Shown piece after piece: positions 9,956 through 21,776 of a DNA stretch of 64,000 bases. Location: positions 70,651,638 to 70,715,637 of the forward strand of contig CM043699.1 in the NCBI GenBank assembly GCA_023935145.1. Direction: 5' to 3'. The notes beneath the pieces are model-generated. The model worked only from the letters and a program-made list of their open reading frames with translations. It was not told the DNA's origin and ran no database searches. Made by a program: the position numbers and the translations under genes. The stretch comes from Bretschneidera sinensis. Its lineage: Eukaryota > Streptophyta > Magnoliopsida > Brassicales > Akaniaceae. Numbering within the stretch: position 1 is the first letter of the stretch; each line of letters begins with the position of its first letter.

Positions 9956-10957
9956 CTAGACTTGAAAAACTTGCTCAACAAAATTGTGTATCAGACATAC
10001 ATTAAAACATTCCATACCATCTTGAGGTAATCTTAGTGCATCAAATATTTTGAATTCTATTTTCTCTCCATTCACCTTCATATTTACTATACCCTTTTTC
10101 ACACAAATCTTCGTATCGGTGGTTCTCATGAAGGGTCTTCCTAAAATGATGGGCAAGGGTAATGGCATAGGACATTCCTCCATATCTAACACAATGAAAT
10201 CCACATGCAGAATGAACTCACCTACCTTCACTAGGACATCCTCGAGAATACTCTTAGGTCTTTTTATACTTTTATATGCCAACTGCAAGGTAATGGAAGT
10301 TGGTTGTAGCTCCCATAATCCTAGGGTTTCAAATATGGTGTATGGTAGCAAATTTACCCCCACTCCCAAATCTAGTAATGCTCGCTCAAATAACTGATCA
10401 CATATCCTACAGGGAATGGTAAAACTGCCTGGATCCTTTAGTTTTGGTGGGAGTTTTCTTAACAGTACAACACTTACCTCTTCAGTTAGAGCTACAGTTT
10501 CATGTTCTTGAAACTTCCTTTTATGAGTGCAACAATCCTTTAGAAATTTAGCATAAGTTGGAATTTGTTGAATAGCATCTAACAAAGGAATGTTTATTTC
10601 AACTTTTCGCAAGGTTTCAAAAATATCAAGTAATTTATTTTCTTTCTTTTGTTTCACTAACCTTTGCGGGAAGGGTGGGGCATTCACCTTCTCTGTCTCA
10701 CTTACCATTGATGCTGTTACAGATTCATCGGACCTTATCACCTTACCATTTCTGAGGGTTGTGACAGCTTTGAGTTGTTGATGTCCCCCAGGGTGTTGAG
10801 TTAGAATCTCCCTTTGCTTTCTGCTACTCATCTCCTTAGTCACTTGTCCCATTTGTACCTCTAACCTTTTGATGGCTTGTTCATGTTTTGCTGTGGTTTG
10901 CCTTAATTCAGTCCGAAATTGCCTTTCTTCTGCCATGAACTGATCTTGTGAAGTCAT
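9956..10957 (-). CDS. Athila B gag C-terminus and aspartic protease
   Basis: A 333-residue open segment. Residues about 1-50 form a Gln/Glu-rich helical stretch (RLEVQMGQ), followed by LRNGKVI and APPFPQRLVK linkers and the KVEINIPLLDAI segment. The retropepsin-like protease has its active-site loop at ALLDLGVGVNLLP (193-205, Asp196; DLG replaces the usual DTG/DSG) and the flap-distal ILGRPF motif at 271-276. It would cleave the gag-pol polyprotein. It is separated from the RT frame by a single stop and from upstream gag by another, so it is a slice of a longer ancestral frame. Confidence 0.88.
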   Translation of the reverse strand: MTSQDQFMAEERQFRTELRQTTAKHEQAIKRLEVQMGQVTKEMSSRKQREILTQHPGGHQQLKAVTTLRNGKVIRSDESVTASMVSETEKVNAPPFPQRLVKQKKENKLLDIFETLRKVEINIPLLDAIQQIPTYAKFLKDCCTHKRKFQEHETVALTEEVSVVLLRKLPPKLKDPGSFTIPCRICDQLFERALLDLGVGVNLLPYTIFETLGLWELQPTSITLQLAYKSIKRPKSILEDVLVKVGEFILHVDFIVLDMEECPMPLPLPIILGRPFMRTTDTKICVKKGIVNMKVNGEKIEFKIFDALRLPQDGMECFNVCLIHNFVEQVFQV

Positions 10958-12197
10958 GAGTTGTTGCTGTTGAGATACTAGTTACCTCATAAGGCTTTCG
11001 AGGTCATTCTTCTTTGGTTCGAGGGTAGTTTGGGCTGCTGGTTGGAAATTTTTTTGCTACCCTTGACTGTTTTGGTTGTTGCTCCATGAGAAGTTCGGGT
11101 GATTTTGCCATCCAGGGTTATATGTGTTTGTATAGGGGTTGTTCTTTGGCGGATAGTTGTTTGGTCCCATAAAGTTGGCTTGCTCATGATCTGCAGATGA
11201 ATATAAGGGACATGTATCATTATTATGATCAAACTGTGAGCAAATGGCACATACCTGTAGTGGTGCAGCTGACGGGTTAGCTGAGGTGTTCTGAGCAGCC
11301 ATGGCTTTAACTAATAGGTCAAGTTTTCTTTCCACCGCGACAATTTGAGGAGATGATCCTCCGTTTAAGCTTACCTCAAACACACCCTTACTCTTGGTTA
11401 TATGTCTACCTCGAGAGGAGAACTGTTGTGTGTGTTCGCTCAGTGTTTCAAAAAGTTCCATTGCCTCTTTGCTGCTCTTCTCCATCAGCACCCCTCCACA
11501 ACCTAAATCAATAATGTTTTTGTTAGAATCACTTAAACCTTCATAAAAGGCTTGCACCAATTCGTCTTGGGGTAGGTTGTGGTGTGGGCACTTGAGTAGT
11601 AGCTCGTTGAAGTGTCCCCAGGCCTCGAAGAACAGATCTCCATCCTTTTGTTGGAAGGATTGTATTTATTTTCTCATTTGCCTTGTGTTCTGGGCTGGGA
11701 AGAACTTCCTTAGAAATTTGCTCGCCAACTCCTCCTAAGTGTGGGTGGAAACTGTAGGCAAAGAATTATACCATAATTTAGCATTATCTTTCAAGGAAAA
11801 AGGGAAAAGAATTAACCTTACTCCTTCTTGGTCTAAGCCTCGGATGTGCTAGAATTTGTAGAGGTCGAAGAACTCTTGAAGGTGCAAATGTGGATCCTTA
11901 CTAGGTGTACCCCTAAAATGAGTTAGTGCACTGAGTATCTGTGGAGATATGTAATAATTTCCTTTTGCCTCAAGTTGATATACAATGCACGAAGGTTGAT
12001 CGATGTTCTGCGGGATAAAGGATTGCTTCATCGGCCTCCGTTCAGGCGGTTGCTTCATCGGCCTCCATTGGTGGTGTCTCTTCCTCACTCCCTTCTCCTA
12101 CCTCTTCTGAGTTATCTCTAAACCTTTTTCGGATAGACCTCTCAAGCTCAGGATCCAAGGGAAGGAATGTTGGATTCTTGGACCGACATCCGTGCAT
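10958..12197 (-). pseudogene. Athila B gag (capsid/nucleocapsid), several stops
   Basis: The likely start is the ATG at 12197 (MHGCRSKNPTF), matching the equivalent start in element C. A frameshift within a short repeat near 12050-12080 follows. Homology then continues through MKQSFIPQNIDQPSCIVYQL and a conserved gag core, interrupted by a TAG near 11849 and further stops near 11736 and 11670. From 11560 the frame is open to 11057 and contains a CX2CX4HX4C knuckle (CAICSQFDHNNDTC) and WQNHPNFSWSNN. Gag forms the particle that packages element RNA. This copy could not yield a full-length product. Confidence 0.85.
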
Positions 12198-12264
12198 GAA
12201 TCAGTGGCAGTTATGTGAGTGCAGTAGTCAAATACTGCTACTTGGATTACTCTCTGCCTCAATT

Positions 12265-12299
12265 GCGCTCGATCGCACAAGAGGGTGCACTCGATAGCA
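12265..12299. repeat. Paired palindromic motif before gag, Athila B
   Basis: GCGCTCGATCGCAC and GCACTCGATAGCAA start at 12265 and 12286, 21 bp apart, in the leader just upstream of the gag start. Confidence 0.65.
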
Positions 12300-12470
12300 A
12301 GTGGCACAGAAAGCTTCTTGGAGTTCCCAAAAAAGAGAAAAGGGAATTGATTAGGGTTTTTTTTAGTGATATGAAACATAAGATAAAAACAGATTTAAAA
12401 CTAAAAATAGAATAAGAAATAATTGTAATTAAACTAAATGAGAAATTAATTCTAAAAGAAATTTAGCGCA

Positions 12471-12488
12471 ATCCCCGGCAACGGCGCC
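12471..12488 (-). other. Primer-binding site, tRNA-Asp (Athila B)
   Basis: The plus strand reads ATCCCCGGCAACGGCGCC, identical to the 3' end of plant tRNA-Asp except for the terminal A. It lies a few bases inside the 5' LTR. Confidence 0.88.
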
Positions 12489-12495
12489 GAAAACT

Positions 12496-13796
12496 TGTTG
12501 TGACGATTATCTACTTAAATAAATATGCAAATAACCGTTCTAGTTTTACTTGCAAGTGCACAAGGTCTGTGGTAGCATAGTGTGCAAGTGCGAGATCATT
12601 TCCACAGGGATTGGTGAATTTCGTTTTAGAATTAGTTTCTTCAAGTTAAAAAGAGAAATAACAATTTGATTATGAGTAAATAACAATAATGAGATCATAG
12701 GGCTACGATATCCACCACTAATTATACTTTCCCACTAACTAAGGTTTTAGTGTTCTAGCCTTATCGTGAATATCTAATGGTTGCCAACCTAAGGGCTTGG
12801 TCCACACCTTAGTCTATTGATCTCCCTATGTAACAAGTTAGGCATGGTGTATACTCTAACTCTTTTCCCTCTTAAGGGATTCAGCATGGGTGTATACTGA
12901 GTTGTTCCTTAAGAGAGCATAAGGGCTGTGGAGATCGGCAACCACACAGGACCTAGGGCTTGGTCGGCTCCTGGTTTCCCATGTTGATTAACCCTGGAAT
13001 CCGGTGTGGATATCTCTTGTTACTAATGAAAAACCCAGGACTCGGTCATCCAAATTGATTCGACTAACCTATCCATACCACATGCATACGTTGATCAAGC
13101 ACATACATATGAGGAATGTAAATATAAACAGGTATTAATCAAGTTAAATATTCTAACAAGGCTATAGCAAAGATAATCAATGAATTAATATGTGGAAAAG
13201 CATAACTAGGGCTTCAATCGAGCCCTATAGGAGTTTAGTTACACATACTAAGTAAAGTAAACATATTAAACATAATTAAATAAAAACAGAAAACTAAAAC
13301 CGAAGAAGACTCAGGAGACGAGTCATCAATTCCTTTCCTAAGCTCTCTACTTCGAATCTAGAATGAAAGGTCAACTAAAAGAAAGATAAGCTCCTCAAAA
13401 GGGAGATACTGTTTCTGTGTTTTACAGGGCTATTTATAGGGTTCTAAAGGTGCCTTGAAACCCTAATTTCCAAAATAGGTCCGAAAGAAATCTTTCCAAA
13501 ACTGGCTCTGCTGCCTCTCTGTGCGTGTGTGCTCGATCGCATGCTTCTGCACTCGAGTGTATGGGTGCGCTCGAGCCTTCTATGTGTGCGCGCGATTGCT
13601 TATGCACTCGATCGCATTAGATCTTTCCAGATCTTCAGTTTTCTTCCTTTAAAGCTTTAAAATGCTTTCTTTTCATCACAAGCCTATAAAAACACATAAA
13701 ACACAAAAATGAAGTAAAATAGAATAAAATACGTAAACAAATAGCTTAACAAATGTAAATTAAGGGGCTTAAATATGTATATTTAAGCTCCTATCA
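12496..13796 (-). repeat. 5' LTR of Athila B
   Basis: A 1301-bp LTR from TGATAGGAGC to CACAACA in minus sense. The TATAAATA box is at 13438-13431. Copies of the CTCGATCGCA-type motif lie upstream at 13530-13615, with centres at about 13532, 13552, 13570 and 13607. Confidence 0.92.
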
Positions 13797-13875
13797 TTAT
13801 CCCTCACCAGAGACAGTGGTCCTCATCCCTCATTGGAGATGGTGATCTTTTTCTTCCGTAGAAAAAAGGGGTCTT
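13797..13875. repeat. 26-bp minisatellite, right part
   Basis: The array interrupted by element B resumes with the duplicated TTATC and continues for about two and a half units before losing register. Confidence 0.8.
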
Positions 13876-14029
13876 TTATTACCTTAGGAAAAAGGATCTT
13901 CATGTTTATTGACTTTGTGGACCGATTGCTTAGACTCTTTAGCCCTCTCCAGTTTTGAGATAGGGGTCAAGGCTCTTTCTCACTTTCTCAAAAGGAAAAA
14001 CTTAGAATTTTTTTTAGAACTTGGACTTG

Positions 14030-14600
14030 ACCTGAGAAGGCTAAGGTGTTGCCAGCCCTTTTTGGGTGGCCTTAGGGTCAGCCATAGCAGGCCAAAATTT
14101 CTTCTTTTCGAGAAAAGTTGGAAAAAATATTTTATGGACACTAATCAAATAAGGGCTGACTAGGACGTTATTGCGATTTTTTTAAAAAAAAATTTGGAAA
14201 AATATTTTTTGGACGTGGATCGAGCAATGGTCGACCAGAGAATTTTCTACCTCGGTTGATTTGTTTTCGAAAAGTTTTGGAAAAAAAATTCTGAATGTGG
14301 ACCAGGTCGATTAGGCTTTCTTAGAGCCAATCAAGTTGGTCCTGAAATTGTTTTTTTGGAAGAACTTGAAAACAATTTGAAGGGGACTAAGCTCGGGTCG
14401 ACCAGGGTATCATTGACCCTTGTTTGGTGGCCTTAGGGCCGGTAAGGCTGGTCCTAAATTTTTTATTTTGAAGAAACTTGAAAATTTTATTTTAGACGAT
14501 GACTAAGCCCAAGCCGGCTAGGGCATCGTCGGCACTTATAGGGCATCCCCAGGGTTAACAAGGTTTGTCCTAAAATATATATTTTTAAATTCTATCCAGA
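14030..14600. repeat. Degenerate tandem repeat of about 116 bp
   Basis: About five strongly diverged units share a layout: GGCCTTAGGGYC, then GTCCTAAAWTTT, a T-rich block with a GAAGAAACTTGAAAA-like stretch, then GACTAAGCYC and CGRCTAGGGYATC. The best-matched units start near 14286 and 14403. Confidence 0.55.
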
Positions 14601-15619
14601 TATGGGAGGACGATAAGAAAGACTCGTAAAGGCTTTTTGTGATTCTTCTAAAAAAGAGACTTTGGAAAAGTTGAAGAAGTCTGGGAAAAGAACCATTACT
14701 TTCTCTGATTTTTCTTCCATTCACGGTGTTAAGACATTGGGTTAGCCTTTAGCTTGCCTTGCCATGTAGCATACAGTTATTTTTTGAAACGTGAATGAGG
14801 ATTTGATTGGATCTATAATGAAAAATGGTTGGGTTGGCTCTTGCTCCCTCCTGGAATCTACTTCACAAGACAACTTGGTTTTTTAACAAGTCTTGGTTAC
14901 TTGGAGTTTTGTACACTTGCCAAAACTTATTTGACCAAAGCCCTTGTATCTCTTGAGCCGGTGAATGACGACGATATATTCCACTTAGTATGTTGGACTT
15001 GGTTCCTTTACATGGTGGAGTGGAGAGAGACAGTTAGGTGAAGTGACCGAGTGATAAGGGGACTTGATGACAAGGGACTAACGACTAGGTGTTGAGTAGC
15101 TAGATAGCCTACTGATGGCCTCAGGTAGCCAAGAAAGGGTATCATGTAGAAGGATGGGTTGTGTAGGATATTGGACTCTGATGAGAGTTGGTTACTATCT
15201 ACTTATTTCTCTCTAAGCTCTTCTTATGACCATCGCTCGCTAGTATAGAACATGCGAGCCTTTCCAATGTTAGGTGTTCGATGTATGATGTCTGGTAACA
15301 GTAGTTGGGAGATGAGTGACAAGCGACTAGTTATCGAGCCACCAGTGGTTGAATGGCAAGCACCAAATGATCAGGTGGCCAAGCAGCCTAAGGACAATAT
15401 TAGATGAAAAATGGCTAGATGGCTTGATGGAAGCATTAAACAACTAGGCAACTAGACGGTCTGGTGGTGTTGTTTTATTTCTAGGTAGCCTTGAAGACTT
15501 AGGATTTTCTACTATTGTGATGAAAATGTAGCCTAAGAAGGTGTAATACTTTAGATATCTTGTTAGGAAAGGGCATGCCTCTTAGTTGGCTCGCACTCAT
15601 CCACGATCCTAGCTTCTTA

Positions 15620-15740
15620 ATCCTTACGACTTAGTCATTTCTCTATGAGCGTCGATCCTTAGAGCGTAGGTAGTAGGGTGTACCTCTTGACATAGCCATT
15701 TCTCTAAGGTTGCTAATCCCTAGAGCGTATCTAAGTAGGA
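15620..15740. repeat. Two-copy direct repeat of about 64 bp
   Basis: Two copies share CATTTCTCTA, then a GCTAATCCYTAGAGCGTA-like segment. They lie immediately left of Tekay T1. Confidence 0.5.
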
Positions 15741-15743
15741 AGC

Positions 15744-18118
15744 TGTAACGATCCATCCCGGACTAGCCACCCCGAGACAGAATCATCAAATTTTACTATC
15801 TCAGTACGACAAATATAGGCAACAATATAAAAACATGCATCGACTAAAAATATATATACACCAAATCCTTAATTCTTTTTAGAGGAGATATAACATATTT
15901 CGTTTATTTGAAAAAAAATAGTAAAATATGGTAAAATGCATGAATATTTAAAAACTTTCAAATTTTTATTTCACAATTCTGAGGATGCTGACCGTAGGAC
16001 TTACTTAAAGTAATTACTCACTCTGAGTATCTGCACAATTATCTACCCGTCCTGTCCATTGCCTGAAATATTTCAACAATAAGAAGTGAGCTACACACAC
16101 TCAGTCAATTAAATTTACTAAAAGTATTCGGTTTATAATAATTTAATCATTTATCAATGTCTTCTTAATTCAATCATCAAGATATCATCATTCAATAAAT
16201 ATATCTCATATACCAATCATATCCATTTTCTTCTCATATAGCTAATCGGTTCAAGATTTTTAGTTCAATATCATTTTTTACCTCGTTATGAGGTTCACAT
16301 CATATAATCGATCAATCATATTTTTCTTTATTATATCATCCTTTCAATTTCCTACTCATTATATCTGTCTCACTATGAGATTCATTTGTCTATTATTCAT
16401 CTCACAATCAGCTTTAACATCTCAATCAACAATAATAAAATATTTAAATAAATAAATACATGTATTTAAATCATCTTCTTTCCCTTTTTTTTCGTTACAT
16501 CATCTCATATTATTATCTGGGAACGTTTTCCCACATGTCGACATGTTTCAGCCAAACTAGTTACATTCTTGGTTTTCTCTCTATGCATATGAACAATAAC
16601 ATGCAAGCGAGCATACATCAAAGAATTCAATTCAACTATCTTTTTCTCAAAATTATTATTTTATCATATACATATTAAATTGCCTTCTCATATAGTATAT
16701 CAAATTATCAATTATAGCTTCCAAGAATTTCATTTATCCTTTCAGTATATATTTCATCAATCTATTATTTCAATAATATTGCTTATCATATAATAAATTT
16801 TCAACATATCAATTATTCATATATTATCAACCAACTAACTATCATATATCATCCAATCATTTTAATTCAATAATTAATTCAAATATCATCATTTTATTTT
16901 TCATATTTAAATCGATTACTAAAAGTTAATCTAACTCACCACGTAGCACTTAATGCTACCCGTTGATCACCTCCTTGACTTTCACGCTCATTTTAACAAT
17001 TTATTGAGATTGATGATCACCAATACTTAATCATAAATTTTCATTAATCTTACTGTTTTATAATTTAATTCAAACAATATAATTATTAAAGTATGTGCTT
17101 AGTTTTTCAATTCCAATCATATTTTGTAACTGAAGTTATATCTAAATATATGACAACAATTCTTTATTCTCTGTAGCATAAAATTGAAATATAAGTCTTA
17201 TTGAAAAACTTACCCTAAACGTGATGAAATCTTGCTATTGTCGTTGGATGACTCTAATTATCTCTAATATTGAAAAAATATTTCTATATGAATTTTTTTT
17301 TAAAGAATTTGATTTGAAGAAAGAAGGAAAAACCAAACAAAGAATGGGTTTTGGCGTGAAAATGAAGTCTCTGATGACTTCATAGACTATTTAAAGCATT
17401 GTCCATTTTTTATTATATATTATTATTTTATTATTAATTAATATATTATATTACAAAATTACTTAACCCAAAGTCTTCACATGAATTCACCATTTTGCCT
17501 ACTTCATCATTTTTTTTAAAATAAATAATATTATCTGAAGTTCACCTATTTTCGTCGCTTCACAATTTTGTTCTTTTTTTATTATTTAAAATTTATAGTT
17601 TTGCCAGAGATTATTTACGACTTTGCCACCCTTTAAGATTTACAGTTTTATTGTCGATTATTTACGATTTGACCACCATTTAAAATTTATAGTTTTACCA
17701 CTGGTTATTTTCGATTCTACCACCAGTCTTTCAACATTTAAAATTTACGGTTTTGCCACTTCTTAATTATAATTTTGCCATTCCTTTTTTAAAATCAATT
17801 TTCATCCTTTCTTTCTTCAAAAAATTTCATAAAAATTATAGAAAAACATAAAAATTATATTTTCTCCCACCAAATTTTCTAATTATTTTCTTCAACCTCA
17901 TTCCACATTTTTTATTCAAAATTATTTCATTTCAACTTCAAATTTCATAATTTTCAATACTTTTTCTTAAAAAAATATTCCAACTCTTTCAATAAAATTC
18001 TCAATGTCATATTTCAAAATTATATTAAATTGGATAGTCAAACTTTCATGTATGTATAATTTAATTCAACATAAATTTAAATTACCTCTTAACCCTTGTT
18101 TTAAGGGTACAAATACAT
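15744..18118 (-). repeat. 3' LTR of Tekay T1
   Basis: The minus-sense 3' end, GGATGGATCGTTACA, is certain. The 5' end is placed near 18118 because a characteristic TTTCAAGGATGAAATTT segment, seen at the end of such elements, lies just before it. Four degenerate units of about 50 bp (TTTAAAATTTAYAGTTTTGCCA-like) occur at 17585-17790, upstream of a TTTAAATA box near 17390. Confidence 0.65.
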
Positions 18119-18322
18119 TTCTTATAAAAATTTCATCCTTGAAATTTTCTTACCTAACTCATTAAACAATTGGGGATAATCTTTCATCAATCTTGCCTTA
18201 TGCTCCCAAGTATTCTCTTTAACATTTTTATTCTACCATAAGACTTGAACTAAAGGAATAACTTTATTATGCAAGACTTGTTCCTTTCTGTCTAGGATTA
18301 TGACTGGTACTTGCATAAAGGT

Positions 18323-19561
18323 CTAATTTTCCTGAAGTTCTATAGCCTGACTTGGAATACTATTGGATTCATTATGTAAACACTTTCTCAAAAGTGAAAT
18401 ATAAAACAGATTGTGCAACTGCTTTAACTCTGGTGGCAAATCTAATCTATATGCGACTGGCCCAACTCTCTCAATTACCTCATAGGGTCCTACAAAACTT
18501 GGATTCAACTTCCCTTTTTTTTCTAAATCTCAAAACATCCTTTCATGGAGATAACTTCAAATACACCTAGTCACCAACCTAAAACTCAAGAGGCCATATT
18601 CTATTATCAACATAGCTTTTTTATCTACTCTATGCTGCCTTCAGATTTCTCTAACTAGTTTGATCAACTCAGTAGTCAAATCTTTCATCTCTAAACCAAA
18701 TATCTTTCTCTCTCCAACCTCTTCCCAGCATATTGGAGTTCTACACCACCTACCATATAAAGCCTCAAATAGTGCCATCCCAATACTAGCTTTATATTCA
18801 TTATTGTATAAAAATTTAATTAAATTTAAAAAAGCATCCCAGCTCATTAAGAAACTCAATACATTTTCCCTTCGCATATTTTATAGTATTATAATAATTC
18901 TCTCTGTCTGCCCATCAGTTTGAGGATGAAAAGTTATACTAAACTGCAATTGCATACCCATAACCTTCTGAAAACCCTCATCAAGAATCTAGAAATAAAT
19001 CTAGAATCTCTATATGATACTATGCACAAAGGTACCCCATGCAATCTCAAAATCTCAGCTATATATAACTCAACCAACTTTTCAGGACTCCAAGTAGTCT
19101 TAATAGGAAGAAAATGCAAAGACTTAGAAAGTCTATCAACTATAACCTATATAGCATCATGACCTCTTTGGGTATGGGAAAAACCACTATAAACAAAATA
19201 CATACTAACATTCTCCCATGAAGAGGCTATAATAAATCTACTAGGTGTTTATTCTCAGACTTCACCTGTTGAAAAATTAAACATATAGAAATGTACTCAG
19301 CTATATCCCTCTTCATCCTTGACCACCAATAATTTTGTCTCAACTCCAATCCATCTTATTATTACTCGGGTGCACATAATACACAAAATCATGAGTCTCT
19401 CTCAATATCTCTTTTCTCATCTGAACATAATTGGAAACACAAATTTTATGCCCTAATACCACCATACCATCCTCCCTGATTCTAAACTCAGTCAGCTTCC
19501 CATTCAACACCTCTTGTCTGATATTCTCTACCCCCTCATCACTACTCTGCATCACTAACAA
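18323..19561 (-). pseudogene. Tekay T1 integrase, fragmented
   Basis: Fragments in minus sense cover the zinc-domain side (19561-19340, VLGHKICVSN and RKEILRETH), the catalytic core (19119-18934), the region KASIGMALFEALYGRWCRTP (18877-18641), and the C-terminal part with FVGPYEVIERVGPVAYRLDLP (18508-18323), which is characteristic of Tekay/Del elements. The second catalytic Asp, normally in SDRD, reads SYRD, and several frameshifts and stops intervene. No chromodomain is evident before the frame ends. Confidence 0.85.
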
Positions 19562-19795
19562 GCATTCAAAAATAGAAGACTATATAACCATATTTTCCAT
19601 CAATACTCATCTATCATTAACACTTAACTACATTCTCATCTCTCTCAATTCCAACATCATATTCATATTATGACACTTAATAGTAGCCAACCTGCATGTA
19701 GACTTCATACTCATTGCATCTGTTACTATATTTGTCTTCCTCGGATGATAGTGAATTGTACAATCATAATCACTAATCAACTCTATCCATATCCT

Positions 19796-20615
19796 CTACC
19801 TCAAATTCAACTCTCCTTGAGTAAGTAAATGTGTCAAACTCTTAGGAACAATAAAAATATCACAAGTGGCTCCATACAAATGATATTCCCATATTTTTAA
19901 TGTAAATACTATGGCAGCCAACTCTAAATCATGGGTCGGGTAATTTCTCTCATGGTTCTTCAATTTCCTAGAAGTACAGGGCACAATTCTCCTATGTTGC
20001 ATCAACACACATCCCTGATACAATGCATCACTATACACCAAAAATCCTTCATCACTAGAAGGAATCACTAAAACCGGAGCAGTAGTCAACTTTTCTTTCA
20101 ACAGCTGAAAACTCTTCTCACACTTCTCTGACCGTACAAATTTTAGCCCTTTCCTAGACAAGCTAGTTAGTGGTACTACAATAATAGAAAAATTCTAAAT
20201 GAATCTTCTATAATAACTAACCAATCCCAAGAAGCTTCTAATTTCAGTTACATTAGTCAGTCTCTTCCAACTCAACACTGCCTCTACCTTTCGTAGATCA
20301 ATTGCTATACCATCTCCTGACACAAAATGTCCCTAAGAAAGACACTTTATTCAACCAAAATTCACATTTAGAAAACTTTGCAAATAACCTCTCTCTCCTC
20401 AGAATCTCTAACATAGTCTTTAAATGTTTCACATGCTCTTCCTCTTTCTTAGAATACACTAGCATATCATCAATAAACATAACCACAAATCTATCTAAGA
20501 ATGGTTTAAACATCCATTTCATTAGATCCATAAATGTTGTAGGAGCATTAGTCAACCCAAATGGCATCACAAGGAACTCATGAAGTGTCTTAAATGCAGT
20601 TTTACAAGGATTCAA
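19796..20615 (-). pseudogene. Tekay T1 RT C-terminal part and RNase H
   Basis: The first fragment (20615-20298) begins in late RT with [19 protein letters not shown] and carries the catalytic FIDDMLVYS motif. A frameshift follows. The second (20161-19796) has KCEKSFQLLKEKLTTAPVL and RNase H motifs around VYSDALYQGC and RNYPTHDLELAA. The fragment begins abruptly at about 20604, where sequence homologous to a Tekay LTR starts, so the front of pol was lost by a rearrangement. Confidence 0.85.
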
Positions 20616-21776
20616 TTTACTAAGGTATTTCTAAGTTAATTTATAAAGAGATTAGGATTCTCAAATTTTAAGACTAATTACAATGACTTTCTTAAATAAA
20701 CTACAAAATTCCTCAATTTAAACTCATCTGAAAATATTTCTTGCCAAAACTAGATTTGCCTCAATAAATTTTCCAACTCATGAAAATCATTCAATTCCAA
20801 TAATTTGTATATTTCCCTAAACCTAAACTTACACTTTTAACAATACCCAAACACAAACTTTAATTATTTCATTCTAGAATTTAAGATTTAATCAAAACTC
20901 CCATCAATATCATAGTCTAACTTCACATAACTCAAAACAAATCAAATTAACTCCAAATCATTTCAAACAAAGCCAAAATATTAACTTTAGTAAGCCTACT
21001 TTTACTTAAAATAGGTTGAAAGATGATTATACCTCAAATTTGTGTCAAAATGGCTAAAAAATAATAAATGAGTAAACATCCATGTCTGGCACGTGTAACC
21101 CTCTCGTGGCACCTCACCTCCTGACCTAGACTTCTCCCCTAGCTGGCAGTAGATGGTTAGTGAAGTTTGGGGGCAATTGAACTTGGTGTGTGAAGGGGGT
21201 GAGCTAAAATAAGATAAGAAAAACTTTGTGGTTTCTCTAAAAATGAAAGAAATGGTTTTATGCCCTCTTTTTCTCTTCTAGCCAAGGCTTCTAGAGGAAG
21301 AAATGAGAGATTTTTTCTAAAATATCTAAGTCTTTATCTTTATATAGTACTTCTAAAGTCAAGTCTTTTACTCTTTTACCCTTCATTTACTTCTTTATTT
21401 AAATTACATACCTTTCCTTGTTTTTCTAGCTTTTGTTTTAAGACTCAAATGTTTCTACTAACAATTTCTTTATAAGAAAGTCTTTACTTAAGTACATCCA
21501 TTCCCTTTATGTCTTAATTACCTCTCAATCAAAAAGTTATACATACATCAAACATATAAAATTATAATTTACTTCATTGACATATATATAAAATTTAAAA
21601 GAAAGAACAAACTCTAAACTTGTCCTTGTATTTTACTTTAAATTACAACTTTTACTCTCCCCTTTAAAATTTCATAATAATGTAAATTAAATCAAAAAGT
21701 CATCTTATACATCAATTACGAGTCGAAGTACAACCCTGTCATTTAAAATATTCCAATTAAGATACCGAGCTCTATA
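20604..21776 (-). repeat. Truncated 3' LTR of Tekay T2
   Basis: It matches 40504-41703 throughout, starting (minus sense) at TATAGAGCTCGG beside a PPT-like AAGAGAGAATT. It lacks the downstream 1.6-1.8 kb of the LTR and joins T1 RT at a shared ACAAGGA. A TATA-like TATATAAAG lies near 21345 in minus sense. Confidence 0.75.

Larger units (their letters stand above)
3945..13796 (-). mobile_element. Complete Athila-type Ty3/gypsy retrotransposon B
   Basis: This is a full-length 9.85-kb element on the minus strand with two LTRs (1301 and 1320 bp), a tRNA-Asp primer site, gag, protease, RT-RNase H, integrase and a polypurine tract. A 5-bp target-site duplication TTATC flanks it (3940-3944 and 13797-13801), and the minisatellite resumes across it. 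There is no env-like frame in the 1.5-kb region after integrase, where some Athila elements carry one. Several stops and frameshifts in gag and integrase make it non-autonomous now. Confidence 0.92.
13876..15743. other. Anonymous plant DNA, no gene seen
   Basis: No protein family, element end or RNA gene is recognisable. The reading frames here are short and unsupported. It contains the 116-bp repeats at about 14030-14600 and a short duplication near 15620-15740. Confidence 0.5.
15744..20603 (-). mobile_element. Tekay/Del-type chromovirus T1, 3' half
   Basis: In minus sense it holds part of RT, RNase H, integrase and a long 3' LTR ending GGATCGTTACA at 15744. The 5' half (LTR, gag, protease, early RT) is gone. 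At 20604 the RT sequence joins a truncated LTR of T2. The lineage assignment comes from integrase motifs and the LTR tip. Many stops and frameshifts indicate an old copy. Confidence 0.8.

Noticed and set aside
13909..15041. Short plus-strand frames of 84 and 70 residues in anonymous DNA
   Set aside because: The first overlaps the degenerate 116-bp repeats. Neither has a recognisable domain, splice context or codon signal.
15744..18118. TGTAACGATCC read as the start of a plus-strand LTR
   Set aside because: The adjacent pol is on the minus strand, and the same tip in minus sense ends the LTR beside a primer-site remnant at 32014. It is therefore the LTR end and not the start.
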